Shown: positions 1 through 9,852, numbered from the stretch's first letter. The stretch is DNA of 64,000 nt from Sebaldella termitidis ATCC 33386 (GCF_000024405.1 NC_013517.1:2418001-2482000), one strand, 5' to 3'. Made by a program: numbers and translations. The notes: generated from the letters alone by a model not told the origin.

Positions 1-14
1 TCTATTTTAGTTAA

Positions 15-3000
15 TCAAAATACTGCCTTTAATATTACTCCTGCTCTGTAATCATTTTCCTTATCATTTCCTGTTGAGTATTCTCCTGTCAGGAATATTC
101 CGTATCTGTCTTCCGCCTCTACTCCTATTGCCGCTTTTGTTCTGAATGTTCCCTTTTCGTCCTGCGGTTTTGCAAGCTTATGATATCCGTCCTCTATAGC
201 TGTCAGTCTTGCTTTTTCCCTTTCATTCAGATCTGAAAGCTCATATTCATAAGCAAAATCAAGGGTTCCTTTTAGCTGCCACGCTGTTCTGTTTCCTAAA
301 GGCATCATTCCTTTCAATTCTACTCCAGCTCTTGGTTTCGCACTCCATGCATCATTGCCTTCTACCTCAAGAGCTTCCAGTCCGTTTTCATTAAATGCAG
401 GTCTTGTCACATACATTGCCCTGAATGCTCCATACGGCATTATACTCGCATTCTTGCCTAGACCAAATGCCTTTCCAAGTATATTATCACTTGTGATACT
501 GTATGTTTCATATGTTCCGTTCATTTCCGATCTGCCTAGCGGCGACGGCCAGTCTATATTTCTGTCTATATTATGAATACTTGCCCTTCCCGTAAGGTCA
601 TTTCTCAGCTGCCATCCATTTGCTGCATATTTATTATGTACCCCGAGCTGGATTGTATCGACCCATTCTTCACTCTCATTTCCGTCCTTGAATTCAAAGC
701 CTGTGTGTAAATATCCAAGTGAATATCCGAATGTATGTCTATAGGTTCTTTCTACTTCACGTAAAGCCAGTACTCCCGTAGTTGTATAATCATAACCTGT
801 TACTCCGTCTGTTTCCTCTTTATTTTTACCTTTTCCTGCTATTACACTTATTTTTACATTTTCTTTTGTATTATTTGAGGAATCCTGAAGTAAATGCAGC
901 GAGTCTTCAAATGCCTTTGCTATATCATATTCTCTCTGATTTATATTAGCGTATACCTCTCCTGCCAGACTCGACATTATCTGTCGGAATTCTTCCTCAG
1001 TCTTTATGTATGCTGTTTTATTATAAATCTGCATTGCATCTCCGGAAGCTCCCAGAAAATTTTCTTCAAGGGCAGTTCCAAAATCTTCAAACCATAATCC
1101 GTCTGTAAAATCCGTAAATGCTTTTCTTGCCATATATACATTTGCTCCGGTTCCTGTTGCTTCTGGTGTTGCTTCCCATAATAACGAGCCGCTTATAAAT
1201 TCATAATTTCCTCCGGATGCTATAACTGCATTTTCTATCTTATATACATTTGCATTTGTCCCGTCTGCAAATCCCGGAAGTATTATTATCGGCTTATCTG
1301 TTATCAGCGTGTCTGCTACTATTGAAGCTCCGTTTGCCACAAACTGAGGGCCTGAAGATACAGAAGTCTGATAAACCACACTTTCAGGATTTACTTTTAT
1401 TGATAAAGATATCCCGTCTGCTGCCAATACACCGTCTGACTGAATAATTCCGCCGTTTATTAAACTGGGTATTTCGTGGCTTATCCCTATAACACTCGAT
1501 ATTGTTGCATTTGATCCTAGAATCAATGTCCCGTTATTCTCATAAGTCGAACCTGCCCCTAATAAAAATGCAGTGCTTTTATTGCCAGTTGTCCCGCTCA
1601 TATCAATCAGCCCGTTATTTACCGCTTTCGAGCTTATATTGGCAAACATACCGGTTACATTATTTCCAGACATTATTATATTTCCGTTATTTATTATTGT
1701 TCCATTTTTATTGGCAGCCATTCCTATTGAATCATCACCTGATATAGTTATTGTAATTCCTAATGCATTCTCTATTACCCCGTTATCTACAAACAATCCG
1801 GTTGCACCCTTGCCAGTTCCGTTTATATTTCCCTGATTCACTACAGGTATAGTATTATCTCTTGTATATATTCCTATCCCGTTTTCTTTTATGTTTATAG
1901 TTCCTGTATTATTTATCTGAGAACCGTCTCCGTATATTCCCACTGCATATCCGCTGTTATCATAATCTATTGTACCGTCTGAATTATATCTAAGTACTGA
2001 ATCTCCTGTATTTATTATTCCGCTGTTATTTATAATACCATTTTTGGCATATATTCCGATATTCGATTTTCCGGAACTTCCGTTTATATCTGCACTGTTA
2101 GTCACAGTTCCGCCGTTTACAAGGAAATAAGCTATATTATTATCTCCTGTTATGTTTATATCCGCACCGGGAGCACTTATAACTGTATTAGCACCGTCTG
2201 AATATACTCCTGTTCCTTTTCCGTTAAGATTTATTATATTATTATTGTTAAGGGTAGAATTTGTTTCCAGTACAAATCCATATCCGCCGTTGCCTACTGA
2301 TAAATTTGCACTGTTATTATGTATTGCAGTCCCGTTTGTTCCATATACCCCGATTGCTTCATTCTGTCCTACTGATATTGTACTTCCGGCTCCAAGAGTA
2401 ACTATTCCGCCTTTTGTATAAATTCCTGTTCCTGTTTCACCTATTACAAAAGTCCCGGACTGATTCACTGCTGCACCTTCTGCATAAATACCTATCGACT
2501 TGTTTCCGGTATCTATGATGCCGTTGTTCGTTATAATATCACCCGGAGCCGCTGTATAAATACCTATTCCCGGATCATTTACATCAGAAGAGTCCCCGAT
2601 TTTTACCGTTCCGTTATTTATCAATGTTTTGGCCGGCCCTACCGCATAAATACCTATTGACTTATTACCGCTTAAATCTATCAAATTATTATTTACTATC
2701 GGATTTACTACATTATCAGTATAGATACCCACTGCTCTGTTCCCCCTGCTAAGTATCATTCCGCTGTTATCTGCTGTCTGGCCGTCTTTTAGATAAATCC
2801 CCTGAGAGTCTGATCCTATAATTAAAGTTCCGCTATTTAGGGCATTTGATGTACTTCCTGTGGCATATATTGCAGTAGAATCATTTCCTACACTTATTAC
2901 ACCCCCGTTATTATATGCACTGGTCCCCCCTATAGCATATAAGCCGGCTGATGAATTATTTAATGTAATTGTTCCTCTGTTTTCAGCTTCTATTCCTGCT

Positions 3001-6000
3001 GTAAATCCCGGCAGTACAGGAAGTGTATAAATACCATCCACATATATGCCGATATTATTATTGCCTGTAGTACTTACATTTGCACCTCCGTCAAATAATA
3101 CCATGGAATTTTTGGCTGATATCATAGCACCGTTCCCGCTGAGCGCCACAGAATCATTATAATAATATGTACCGTTTGCAATACTTCCAAGTGTATAAGT
3201 TCCGGAACCGCTGGTATTAATCGTCATCAGATTATTAAATATCATTCCGGGATTTGTATTTAAATTAAATATTGTTACTCCCTGTCCTGATACATTTACT
3301 GTTGTCCCTGCTGCTGCACTAAAATCCGTTGAGCCTTTCAGATAAAAGCCAAGTGCATTATCCCCTGTTATATTTATAGTTCCCCCTGTTAATGTTACAT
3401 TACTGTCCTCGGCATATACGGCTATTCCGTTTTTGCCCACAGTGATGTCTCCCGCTGAATTCAGTATGGTATTTTTAGCATATACTCCGACAAGATCTCC
3501 TGCCAAAGCATTTGTTACAGAACTTAAATCAATTATAGAACCTGAATTCAGTGTTATATGCGAGCTTCCGCTGTTGTCATTATCTGCTACTATTCCATAG
3601 GCTTTATTTATACCAGTAGATTTTATACTGTCGAAATTTGTTACTGATATATTTTTTGTTCCGTAAGTTGGTGTCGAGCCCGGAGTTATATTTGTTCCGT
3701 ACACTCCAATTCCGTTATCGCCGAATTCTATTTTTCCGTAGTTTTCTGTTATTGTCCCATTAGTTCCATATAAGCCTACCCCGTTATCGGATACTTTTAT
3801 TATTCCGGCGGCAGCATTATTTAATGATCCGTAGCTGGCGTACATTCCGGTTGAATTTACTCCGTTAAGTACTATTGTCCCGTTATTTGTCATACTCATA
3901 TCTGTGTTTGTTATACCGGCTATACTGTCATTTTCCTGACCAATTCCTATAAGACCTGCTTCTGTCCCGCTTAATGTTTTTCCGCTGCCAAGTGTTATTC
4001 TTGAAGAAGCAACAAGCAAATCCCTGTATTTGACATTAGTTACCGCACCAGAATCAATGCTTGAATCTTCATCAATTTCCAGATGGCCCTTATAGACTTT
4101 TGCTTTATCTGATCCTGACATGACAACATGCGCCGACATTATTGAAGTAAAAGTTCCCAGATCCGAAATATTTATTTTTGCATTTTGAATTACCATTGCA
4201 TATGAATTCGGATTTAGATTAAATGTAAGAGTTCCCCCGGCGGAATTAAACATATTAGTTATATCTGCAGGATTTATAGGAGCATTTAATCCGCTTCCTA
4301 CATATTGAAATCCAATACTGCCCGCCCCGACATTTACTGCTGTATTCCCGGTAATACTATAACCGCCGCCGTTCTTTGAATAAAATGCATATGCATCAGT
4401 TCCGCTTACATTTAAAACCAGTCCCCCGATTTTAAAATTTGAACTTACCACACCATCGGAAAAAAGTGCTATTGAATTATCTCCGCTTACAGTTAATTTA
4501 TTGGAAAGAGTCGTATTCGTTGCAGCTCCTTTAGAATATACCCCGATTCCTTTATCCCCGTAAACCTCTATTTCTCCTGCATTAACAAACGTCCCCTCAT
4601 TATATACCCCTGCTGACAGATTCGTGGAAGTATTTTGGAGCAGGAGCTTTCCAGCGGAAGAGTTCGTTCCCTGACTGGCAGAGCCTAATACTGACATTCC
4701 TACAGCCCCTGCATCATTAGAACCTATGGGTTTTACTCTTTCCGAATTATTAATAATGACTCCGCTGTTAGTTACCCAGCCGCCGTTATATGCCACAAGT
4801 CCTTTTGCATTTTTAGCAGTATTGGTTATAGTTATGTCTGCATTATTCACTATTTTTCCTACCTGAGAGGCGGACTGTCCAGTTCCGTTTGCCATAAATA
4901 ATATATTATCAATACCGTTTGTTATAACTCCGCCCAGTGTTGTTACTCCTGTATCATAAGAACCTATTCTGGCTCCCACGCTTGCATCAATTATAGTTGT
5001 ATATCTGTCACTACGCACAAGAATACTGTCTATTGAGTCATCACCATAAGTTAAGGATTTTATCTGTATACCTGTCAGCTCTATATCATTGGTTTGCAAA
5101 ACAGCAAAAGAAGAATTTCTTAATATTCCCACATTCTGCTCACCATCAACCCGTAAATTCAGATTGCTTATATTGTCAACATAACCCACAGCACCTATTT
5201 TTTTGGATAATGATAATCCTATGTTTTTATTTCCCTTGATATTTATAAGTCCGTCTCCCCCGGCTCCGTATTTCCCGGAATCACTTTTCTCCCCGTGAAT
5301 TCTTACATTATCAAAATAATTTTGTGAAGAGGAAAAAATATCATAAACTCTTACTCCGTAATTTTCTGTTCCGTTTATTTCAATATCTCCCGTATACATA
5401 TCCGAATTCAGGGGTCCGTCATTATAAGCGCCGAAATCTATACCTATACTGTTGGAACTGTTACTGCCCAATATTATTTTCCCGAGATTATAGGTCTGAG
5501 ACGGCGTACCAAAATCACCATATGCAAATTCTTTTTCCAAGGTTATTCCTATCATCTGTGTACCGTTATTCAGATATATATTCCCGCTGTTTATAAGCAT
5601 GGAATAAGTTGTTGAGGGAATAGGCGAAGAAAATCCTGCCAGTATTTGATGTTCCAGACCAATCAGATAACCGCCTCCTGTATTATTAAGTTCCAGATTG
5701 CCGGAAAAATCCAGATACTGTGTCGTACTGATTGCATATGGATTATAACTGACAAATCTTGTCTGTCCGGCTATTGTATGATCTATCTGCCAGTCTCCTT
5801 TTATGGTTACGCTTTGATTTATTACACTGCTGTATAAAGCCGGCGGAACACCTGTTCTGGCTACTGTACTGTTCCATGTCGTCAATGCTCCATTCCCGTA
5901 TCTGATATTTCCTGAAAAACTACCGCCGGGACCTGTTATCAAAGTAGTCAGTGAATCTGCAATTACTTCTTTATAATTATCTATCATAACATCAGAAGTT

Positions 6001-6704
6001 GTTGTCGTCCTGAAAGCAGAAGAAGTTCCCTGTATAAATCCCGTAACCTGAAACGAAAGCTGCGGTACTGAAAAAGGCGGTGTTATGTTTACATCTAATT
6101 CAGCCGGCTGGAATTTACTCATTGATACCAAAGGAGTAAGTGACGGTGATGGAATTATTACTGTATTAAAGCTTCCGGATACAGTCGGACCTGAATTTGG
6201 TTTGACATTAAAATCCGAAAAATTTCTGTTTGTTACATTTATTGGAATATTTACCCCCAGATTTATTTCCTTCGGCTGCTGAAGCTCCTTATATGGCTTT
6301 CCGGCTGTACCGTCTTTGAAGCCGCTTGTTACTATATGGCTGCCTGTTGTGTCATAATATCCTGTTACTTTTGAATGATACAATGCATTTTCCGAACTGT
6401 TATCCCTGCCCTCATTATATTCGTCATAAAATCCCGCAAAGAATACCTGCCATTCGAGATATTCAGGCTTTACTATGTAATCATTCTGTAAATATAAATC
6501 TTTTAATTCTTTATTTTTTTGCTTAAGTATTTTTTCTATTGTTTGGTAAGTTTTTTCATTCGATTTACTGGTTTCCATATTTTTTACTATGCTATTATAC
6601 ATTCTGTCATATTTTGCCGAAGATATCCCTGATGCAGGCGCATAAGACGATGCCATTGCATTTAATGCCAGAAACGATACTAATAATTTTTTATTTTTTT
6701 TCAT
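15..6704 (-). CDS. Giant autotransporter adhesin (type Va secretion), 2229 aa
   Basis: A secreted surface protein that should cross the inner membrane by Sec and insert a C-terminal beta-barrel in the outer membrane to display its passenger. Residues 1-25 are a signal peptide (MKKNKKLLVSFLALNAMASS). Residues about 30-100 form a charged helical region that also occurs in the second autotransporter at 50195-57502 (shared KNKELKDLYLQ and PEYLEWQVFF). The passenger is thousands of bases of degenerate N-x-G / GIY repeats (NNGTI, SIGIYA, GTGIYT), typical of a right-handed beta-helix. The last 280 or so residues are the barrel, ending in a terminal Phe (KAVF). The start has an ideal AGGAGG eight bases upstream. 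The genes expected just upstream are decayed (see the relics at 6713-7111). Ligand is unknown; an adhesin role is inferred from family. Confidence 0.93.
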   Translation of the reverse strand: MKKNKKLLVSFLALNAMASSYAPASGISSAKYDRMYNSIVKNMETSKSNEKTYQTIEKILKQKNKELKDLYLQNDYIVKPEYLEWQVFFAGFYDEYNEGRDNSSENALYHSKVTGYYDTTGSHIVTSGFKDGTAGKPYKELQQPKEINLGVNIPINVTNRNFSDFNVKPNSGPTVSGSFNTVIIPSPSLTPLVSMSKFQPAELDVNITPPFSVPQLSFQVTGFIQGTSSAFRTTTTSDVMIDNYKEVIADSLTTLITGPGGSFSGNIRYGNGALTTWNSTVARTGVPPALYSSVINQSVTIKGDWQIDHTIAGQTRFVSYNPYAISTTQYLDFSGNLELNNTGGGYLIGLEHQILAGFSSPIPSTTYSMLINSGNIYLNNGTQMIGITLEKEFAYGDFGTPSQTYNLGKIILGSNSSNSIGIDFGAYNDGPLNSDMYTGDIEINGTENYGVRVYDIFSSSQNYFDNVRIHGEKSDSGKYGAGGDGLINIKGNKNIGLSLSKKIGAVGYVDNISNLNLRVDGEQNVGILRNSSFAVLQTNDIELTGIQIKSLTYGDDSIDSILVRSDRYTTIIDASVGARIGSYDTGVTTLGGVITNGIDNILFMANGTGQSASQVGKIVNNADITITNTAKNAKGLVAYNGGWVTNSGVIINNSERVKPIGSNDAGAVGMSVLGSASQGTNSSAGKLLLQNTSTNLSAGVYNEGTFVNAGEIEVYGDKGIGVYSKGAATNTTLSNKLTVSGDNSIALFSDGVVSSNFKIGGLVLNVSGTDAYAFYSKNGGGYSITGNTAVNVGAGSIGFQYVGSGLNAPINPADITNMFNSAGGTLTFNLNPNSYAMVIQNAKINISDLGTFTSIMSAHVVMSGSDKAKVYKGHLEIDEDSSIDSGAVTNVKYRDLLVASSRITLGSGKTLSGTEAGLIGIGQENDSIAGITNTDMSMTNNGTIVLNGVNSTGMYASYGSLNNAAAGIIKVSDNGVGLYGTNGTITENYGKIEFGDNGIGVYGTNITPGSTPTYGTKNISVTNFDSIKSTGINKAYGIVADNDNSGSSHITLNSGSIIDLSSVTNALAGDLVGVYAKNTILNSAGDITVGKNGIAVYAEDSNVTLTGGTINITGDNALGFYLKGSTDFSAAAGTTVNVSGQGVTIFNLNTNPGMIFNNLMTINTSGSGTYTLGSIANGTYYYNDSVALSGNGAMISAKNSMVLFDGGANVSTTGNNNIGIYVDGIYTLPVLPGFTAGIEAENRGTITLNNSSAGLYAIGGTSAYNNGGVISVGNDSTAIYATGSTSNALNSGTLIIGSDSQGIYLKDGQTADNSGMILSRGNRAVGIYTDNVVNPIVNNNLIDLSGNKSIGIYAVGPAKTLINNGTVKIGDSSDVNDPGIGIYTAAPGDIITNNGIIDTGNKSIGIYAEGAAVNQSGTFVIGETGTGIYTKGGIVTLGAGSTISVGQNEAIGVYGTNGTAIHNNSANLSVGNGGYGFVLETNSTLNNNNIINLNGKGTGVYSDGANTVISAPGADINITGDNNIAYFLVNGGTVTNSADINGSSGKSNIGIYAKNGIINNSGIINTGDSVLRYNSDGTIDYDNSGYAVGIYGDGSQINNTGTINIKENGIGIYTRDNTIPVVNQGNINGTGKGATGLFVDNGVIENALGITITISGDDSIGMAANKNGTIINNGNIIMSGNNVTGMFANISSKAVNNGLIDMSGTTGNKSTAFLLGAGSTYENNGTLILGSNATISSVIGISHEIPSLINGGIIQSDGVLAADGISLSIKVNPESVVYQTSVSSGPQFVANGASIVADTLITDKPIIILPGFADGTNANVYKIENAVIASGGNYEFISGSLLWEATPEATGTGANVYMARKAFTDFTDGLWFEDFGTALEENFLGASGDAMQIYNKTAYIKTEEEFRQIMSSLAGEVYANINQREYDIAKAFEDSLHLLQDSSNNTKENVKISVIAGKGKNKEETDGVTGYDYTTTGVLALREVERTYRHTFGYSLGYLHTGFEFKDGNESEEWVDTIQLGVHNKYAANGWQLRNDLTGRASIHNIDRNIDWPSPLGRSEMNGTYETYSITSDNILGKAFGLGKNASIMPYGAFRAMYVTRPAFNENGLEALEVEGNDAWSAKPRAGVELKGMMPLGNRTAWQLKGTLDFAYEYELSDLNEREKARLTAIEDGYHKLAKPQDEKGTFRTKAAIGVEAEDRYGIFLTGEYSTGNDKENDYRAGVILKAVF

Positions 6705-6712
6705 TATTCCTC

Positions 6713-6965
6713 CTACGCTATTAATTCCTCTTCATCCTGTTTTTATTCTGTCCGGTTTAGTACATCAGTATTCTCTTTTTTCCAATAGTATACATACTGA
6801 ACCCTGAAATTTTTGTAAGAATTTTTCATATGACTAATATCCGCTGCCCTGTGTTCTGATCATAATCCTTTGTTATGCTTTCTTCCAATGATCTTTCTAT
6901 TCTTGTTTTATTACAGTGAATAGTAAACAACAATACCAGCAATAAAAAATCAATATTTTTTTATT
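6713..6965 (-). pseudogene. Decayed copy of the 95-aa exported protein gene (parent at 12665-12952)
   Basis: Read on the - strand, this stretch keeps clear traces of the 95-aa gene. A KKIL-type signal start is followed by a segment reading EESITKDYDQ, against EDSITKDYDQ in the intact gene. After a frame change come YVYYWKK, then LNRTE, a stop, and DEEEL, matching the parent's RGYWY, LDRIK and EEEEL. The start codon position reads AAT, and there is at least one frameshift and one in-frame stop. The terminal TAG lies inside the SD sequence of the downstream autotransporter. An SD (GGAGG) survives in front of the lost start, overlapping the end of the preceding relic as in an operon. Confidence 0.72.
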
Positions 6966-7111
6966 TTACCTCCTGTTTTGAGAATTTATTAAGATATTTC
7001 AAAACCTTGTTCTGTTTTAAATCTTTTTTAGCTTTACAATCCGATTTTATCAGCTTCCTCCATTTTGTCTTCACAGCTTACCATAGTTGTTATTACAAAT
7101 ATAAGCTTACT
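6961..7111 (-). pseudogene. Decayed copy of the 69-aa exported protein gene (parent at 12964-13173)
   Basis: The - strand reads KLIFVITT..., then MEEADKI, and after a 2-base frame shift CKAKKD...NKVLKYLNK, then a stop. The intact gene at 12964-13173 reads KKLIIAV, MEKADKI, YRAKKD and NKVLKYLNK at the same spacing. The start position reads AGT instead of ATG, although a strong SD (AAGGAGGAAGGAG) remains upstream. Order and orientation relative to the next relic are the same as in the intact operon. It is therefore a fossil of a duplicated operon, not a random match. Confidence 0.75.
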
Positions 7112-7159
7112 TCTCCTTCCTCCTTTCAGAAAATAACGATACTTAAGCAGGTTACTATT

Positions 7160-7318
7160 CGTATTTGTTAAATTTTACGAATAAAAAACTATTCTTTTAT
7201 ATGTCAAATATTAATCTGATAAATAGTTACTGAAAAATTTTTTCTATTAAAATTGACTTTAAAGATTAAATTTAGTAAAATATTCATAATTGTTTATTTG
7301 TAAAATTTAACAAATACG
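7160..7318. repeat. MITE-like element with 25-bp terminal inverted repeats
   Basis: The arms 7160-7184 (CGTATTTGTTAAATTTTAC...) and 7294-7318 are inverted copies matching at 24 of 25 positions. Pairing continues imperfectly inward. The interior of about 110 bp is very AT-rich and has no ORF. No convincing target duplication is seen, so it could also be a large hairpin or paired operator sites. Confidence 0.5.
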
Positions 7319-7642
7319 TCTTTTTTTTTAATATTTTATATAATTATACCACTTTTTTATAATTATTTTCTCTGCCTTATAAAATTTTAATATTTATTTC
7401 TATAATCAGATATTAATAATGAAGTTTTTTTATTAATAAGATTGAATCTTTTTTATAAAAGTTATTATTAAAATCTTTTTTTTATAAAAAAACAGTATAT
7501 TTTTATATTCAAAATTAATCATTATTTCCATTTTTATTGCATGAACATTTGTTAATACATCTAAATTTTTCAAAATTTCTATATTATTCATATCTAATTT
7601 CTTTTTATATTAAGAAAAAGTAATATATAAATCCATAAAAAA

Positions 7643-7672
7643 ATAAAGACTAACAGTTAATAACTGAAAGTC
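7643..7672 (-). terminator. Intrinsic terminator after tag
   Basis: On the - strand, AGACT...AGTT / AACT...AGTCT forms a hairpin followed by TTATTTTTTT, 66 bases beyond the tag stop codon. The remaining spacer from 7319 to 7642 is AT-rich with nothing recognisable in it. Confidence 0.65.
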
Positions 7673-7737
7673 TCCATTTCATCAGCAAAATATCTATTTA
7701 ATAATAATTTTTCAAAAAATATATCTTCCATTAGAAG

Positions 7738-8298
7738 TTATTTTTTCTTAAAACTGCATGTCACTATATGATCGTCTATTATGCCCACAGCCTGTAAATA
7801 TGAATAAATAATAGTAGAACCTACAAACTTAAAACCACGTTTTTTCATATCCTTGCTTATCTTATCCGACAGTTCGGTTTTCGCTGGGAGTTCTTTCATG
7901 TCTTTCCATTTGTTTACTATCTGCTTATTATTTACAAATCCCCATATATATTTGTCAAATGATCCGAATTCTTCCTGTACTTTTATAAAGGCCTTTGCAT
8001 TCTCTACTGTAGAATTCACTTTTAGTTTATTCTTGACAATTCCGTCGTTCTTTAGCAGCTCATCTATTTTATCCTGTTTATAATCCTTTATTTTGTTATA
8101 ATCAAAATTATCAAAAGCTTTTCTAAAATTTTCCCTTTTGTTTAAAATAGTTATCCAGCTTAATCCTGCCTGAAATCCTTCCAGAATAAGCATTTCGAAC
8201 ATATATGAATCATCATGGGACGGTACTCCCCATTCATTATCATGATACTCTCTTTCGGAATCTTTATTTGCCCATCCGCATCTTACTGTTTCTTCCAT
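7738..8298 (-). CDS. tag: DNA-3-methyladenine glycosylase I
   Basis: Removes 3-methyladenine from alkylated DNA to start base-excision repair in the cytoplasm. The 186-aa product has the normal family length. It carries RCGWANKDSEREYHDNEWG at the N terminus (first zinc-ligand Cys and substrate-pocket residues), then FQAGLSWITIL and the later GFKFVGSTIIYSYLQAVGIIDDH segment with the C-terminal His and Cys expected for the zinc snap. SD GAAAGGAG precedes the ATG. It is the last gene of a three-gene operon with a radical SAM repair-type protein and a GyrI-like protein, ending at a terminator at 7643-7672. Confidence 0.95.
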   Translation of the reverse strand: MEETVRCGWANKDSEREYHDNEWGVPSHDDSYMFEMLILEGFQAGLSWITILNKRENFRKAFDNFDYNKIKDYKQDKIDELLKNDGIVKNKLKVNSTVENAKAFIKVQEEFGSFDKYIWGFVNNKQIVNKWKDMKELPAKTELSDKISKDMKKRGFKFVGSTIIYSYLQAVGIIDDHIVTCSFKKK

Positions 8299-8340
8299 GT
8301 AAATCTCCTTTCATCTGCCGTTTTTCTTGTAATATATATC

Positions 8341-9237
8341 TTAAAATAACGTTCCTTTTATTCCGTTGCTTTTATATTCTCTTATTATATCATGCATTTC
8401 ATAAAGAAGTCCGTATTTTTTACACTCTGCCTTAAAAAAGCTATACATATCTCTCATATTTAATATATTACAAAAATATTTATTCCCGTATATGCGTATG
8501 TACTTACTTTTTAATCCGGGAAAATGCTCATCCAGCTTTTTGAAATAATATGTTCTCTGATTCTGACGCAGAGTCACTCCTCCGCCAAAAAACACAAATT
8601 TTGCCCCGCTTTCATAAGAAAGCCTGATAACATCGGAAATATTCTGCATACTGTCTGTTATGAAAGGAAGAACGGGCATCAGCAGAATACCCGTAAATAT
8701 TCCTATATCCGAAAGCTTTTTCAATGCTTCAAATCGCTTTGAACTTACTGCAACATTAGGCTCTATTTTTCTTGCTGTTTCATCATCTGCAGCAGTTACT
8801 GTCATCTTTATACATATAGGTGAAAATATCGAAATTTTCCCTAAAATATCATAATCACGTGCAATAAGATCACTTTTTGTGGTAAGATCCACACCCCAGC
8901 CGTACTTATAAATCAGCTCCAGACTTTCTCTTGTCAAATTCAGCCTGGCTTCAAGGGGATTATACGGATCGCTCATAGCCCCTGTTGATATAACACCTTT
9001 CAGTCTTTTGCTTTTTATTTCCTTCTCCAGAATATGAAGTGAATTCTTTTTTACTGTTACCTTATCAAAATTCTCTATTCTGTAACAGTCGCTTCTTGAA
9101 TCACAATAGATGCAGCCGTGACTGCATCCTCTGTATATATTCAGGTTATAATCCGCGCCAAACCATCTCTCCTTGTGTTTATTCTTGGTAAGGAGCGTTT
9201 TTGCTTCTATATATTCTATATCATCAATTATATTCAT
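8341..9237 (-). CDS. SPL-family radical SAM protein (SplB/Rv2578c-like)
   Basis: A 298-aa radical SAM enzyme. The [4Fe-4S] ligand motif is at about residues 38-45, CSHGCIYC (CX3CX2C), preceded by NIYRGC. The downstream STGAMSDPYNPLE and DLTTKSDLI segments are typical of the COG1533 group related to spore photoproduct lyase. That group is usually annotated as DNA repair photolyase, but the substrate of non-spore members is not established. It lies between the GyrI-like gene (15 bases upstream) and tag (42 bases downstream). Co-transcription with tag supports a DNA-lesion role by inference only. An SD GGGG precedes the ATG. Confidence 0.85.
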   Translation of the reverse strand: MNIIDDIEYIEAKTLLTKNKHKERWFGADYNLNIYRGCSHGCIYCDSRSDCYRIENFDKVTVKKNSLHILEKEIKSKRLKGVISTGAMSDPYNPLEARLNLTRESLELIYKYGWGVDLTTKSDLIARDYDILGKISIFSPICIKMTVTAADDETARKIEPNVAVSSKRFEALKKLSDIGIFTGILLMPVLPFITDSMQNISDVIRLSYESGAKFVFFGGGVTLRQNQRTYYFKKLDEHFPGLKSKYIRIYGNKYFCNILNMRDMYSFFKAECKKYGLLYEMHDIIREYKSNGIKGTLF

Positions 9238-9252
9238 ACTACCCCTGTTTAT

Positions 9253-9720
9253 CTATTTTATAGGTACATATATATCTAATTCCGACTCATCCGAATCATC
9301 TATCCATCTCTCATCATAATATTCAAAGCTGTATTCCGGTATACATTCCAGCTTTTCCTCAGGCATCCATTTCATATATATATCCCCTATAAACTTACTT
9401 ATATTATCTCCTTCTATTTTTCCTTTAAATGTATAAACAGCATATTTATTTGCCGGAAGTTTTATCTCTTCGAATCCTTCCGGAATTTCTGTATATGATT
9501 CCTTTTCCATCCCGATAGTATAATCAAATAATTCTTCAGTCATTCTCATATTATCCGAAAGTCCGTAGCTGTTCATATGCTCAGGATTAAATTTTCCTTT
9601 GGCAGCCTCGAAGAATTCACCCCACGCTTTTGGAAGATCTCCTACTGTTTTCGGGCCTACATCTTTTGTTTTTTTTCCGTATATTGTTATTTCCGGAAGT
9701 TCTTTTATTACAGCTTTCAT
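9253..9720 (-). CDS. GyrI-like / effector-binding domain protein
   Basis: A stand-alone effector-binding domain of about 155 aa, the fold found in GyrI (SbmC) and at the C terminus of AraC/MerR regulators such as BmrR. Recognisable features are the opening strand with IKELPEITIYGKK, KLPANKYAVYTFKG in the middle, and a C-terminal YDERWIDDSDESELDIYVPIK acidic strand typical of the family. No DNA-binding domain is present. The frame is open from a GTG at 9729, but the ATG at 9720 is preferred because AGGAG sits at the right distance from it and touches the GTG. It is first in the operon with the radical SAM gene and tag. Small-molecule binding or gyrase protection is possible but not shown. Confidence 0.8.
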   Translation of the reverse strand: MKAVIKELPEITIYGKKTKDVGPKTVGDLPKAWGEFFEAAKGKFNPEHMNSYGLSDNMRMTEELFDYTIGMEKESYTEIPEGFEEIKLPANKYAVYTFKGKIEGDNISKFIGDIYMKWMPEEKLECIPEYSFEYYDERWIDDSDESELDIYVPIK

Positions 9721-9750
9721 AAATATCACTCTCCTGTTTTATTTTCTTTA

Positions 9751-9786
9751 ATTATACTGTCTTTACTATGACAATAGTATGTCATA
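9751..9786 (-). promoter_or_regulatory. Promoter with overlapping 20-bp palindrome
   Basis: A TATAAT -10 box (9751-9756, - strand) faces the GyrI-like operon. The perfect palindrome TATGACA-N6-TGTCATA at 9767-9786 covers the -35 position, where no good -35 hexamer is seen. The arrangement fits a repressor or activator operator; the regulator is unknown. Confidence 0.5.
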
Positions 9787-9820
9787 TTGCCTAAATAAGT
9801 TTTTATTTTATAATTTTTAT

Positions 9821-9852
9821 AAAAAAAATTCCCCGTTTTAATGAGGAATTTT
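9821..9852 (-). terminator. Intrinsic terminator after the MORN-like gene
   Basis: On the - strand AAAATTCC...GGAATTTT forms a hairpin followed by a run of T, directly after the stop codon at 9858. Confidence 0.7.
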
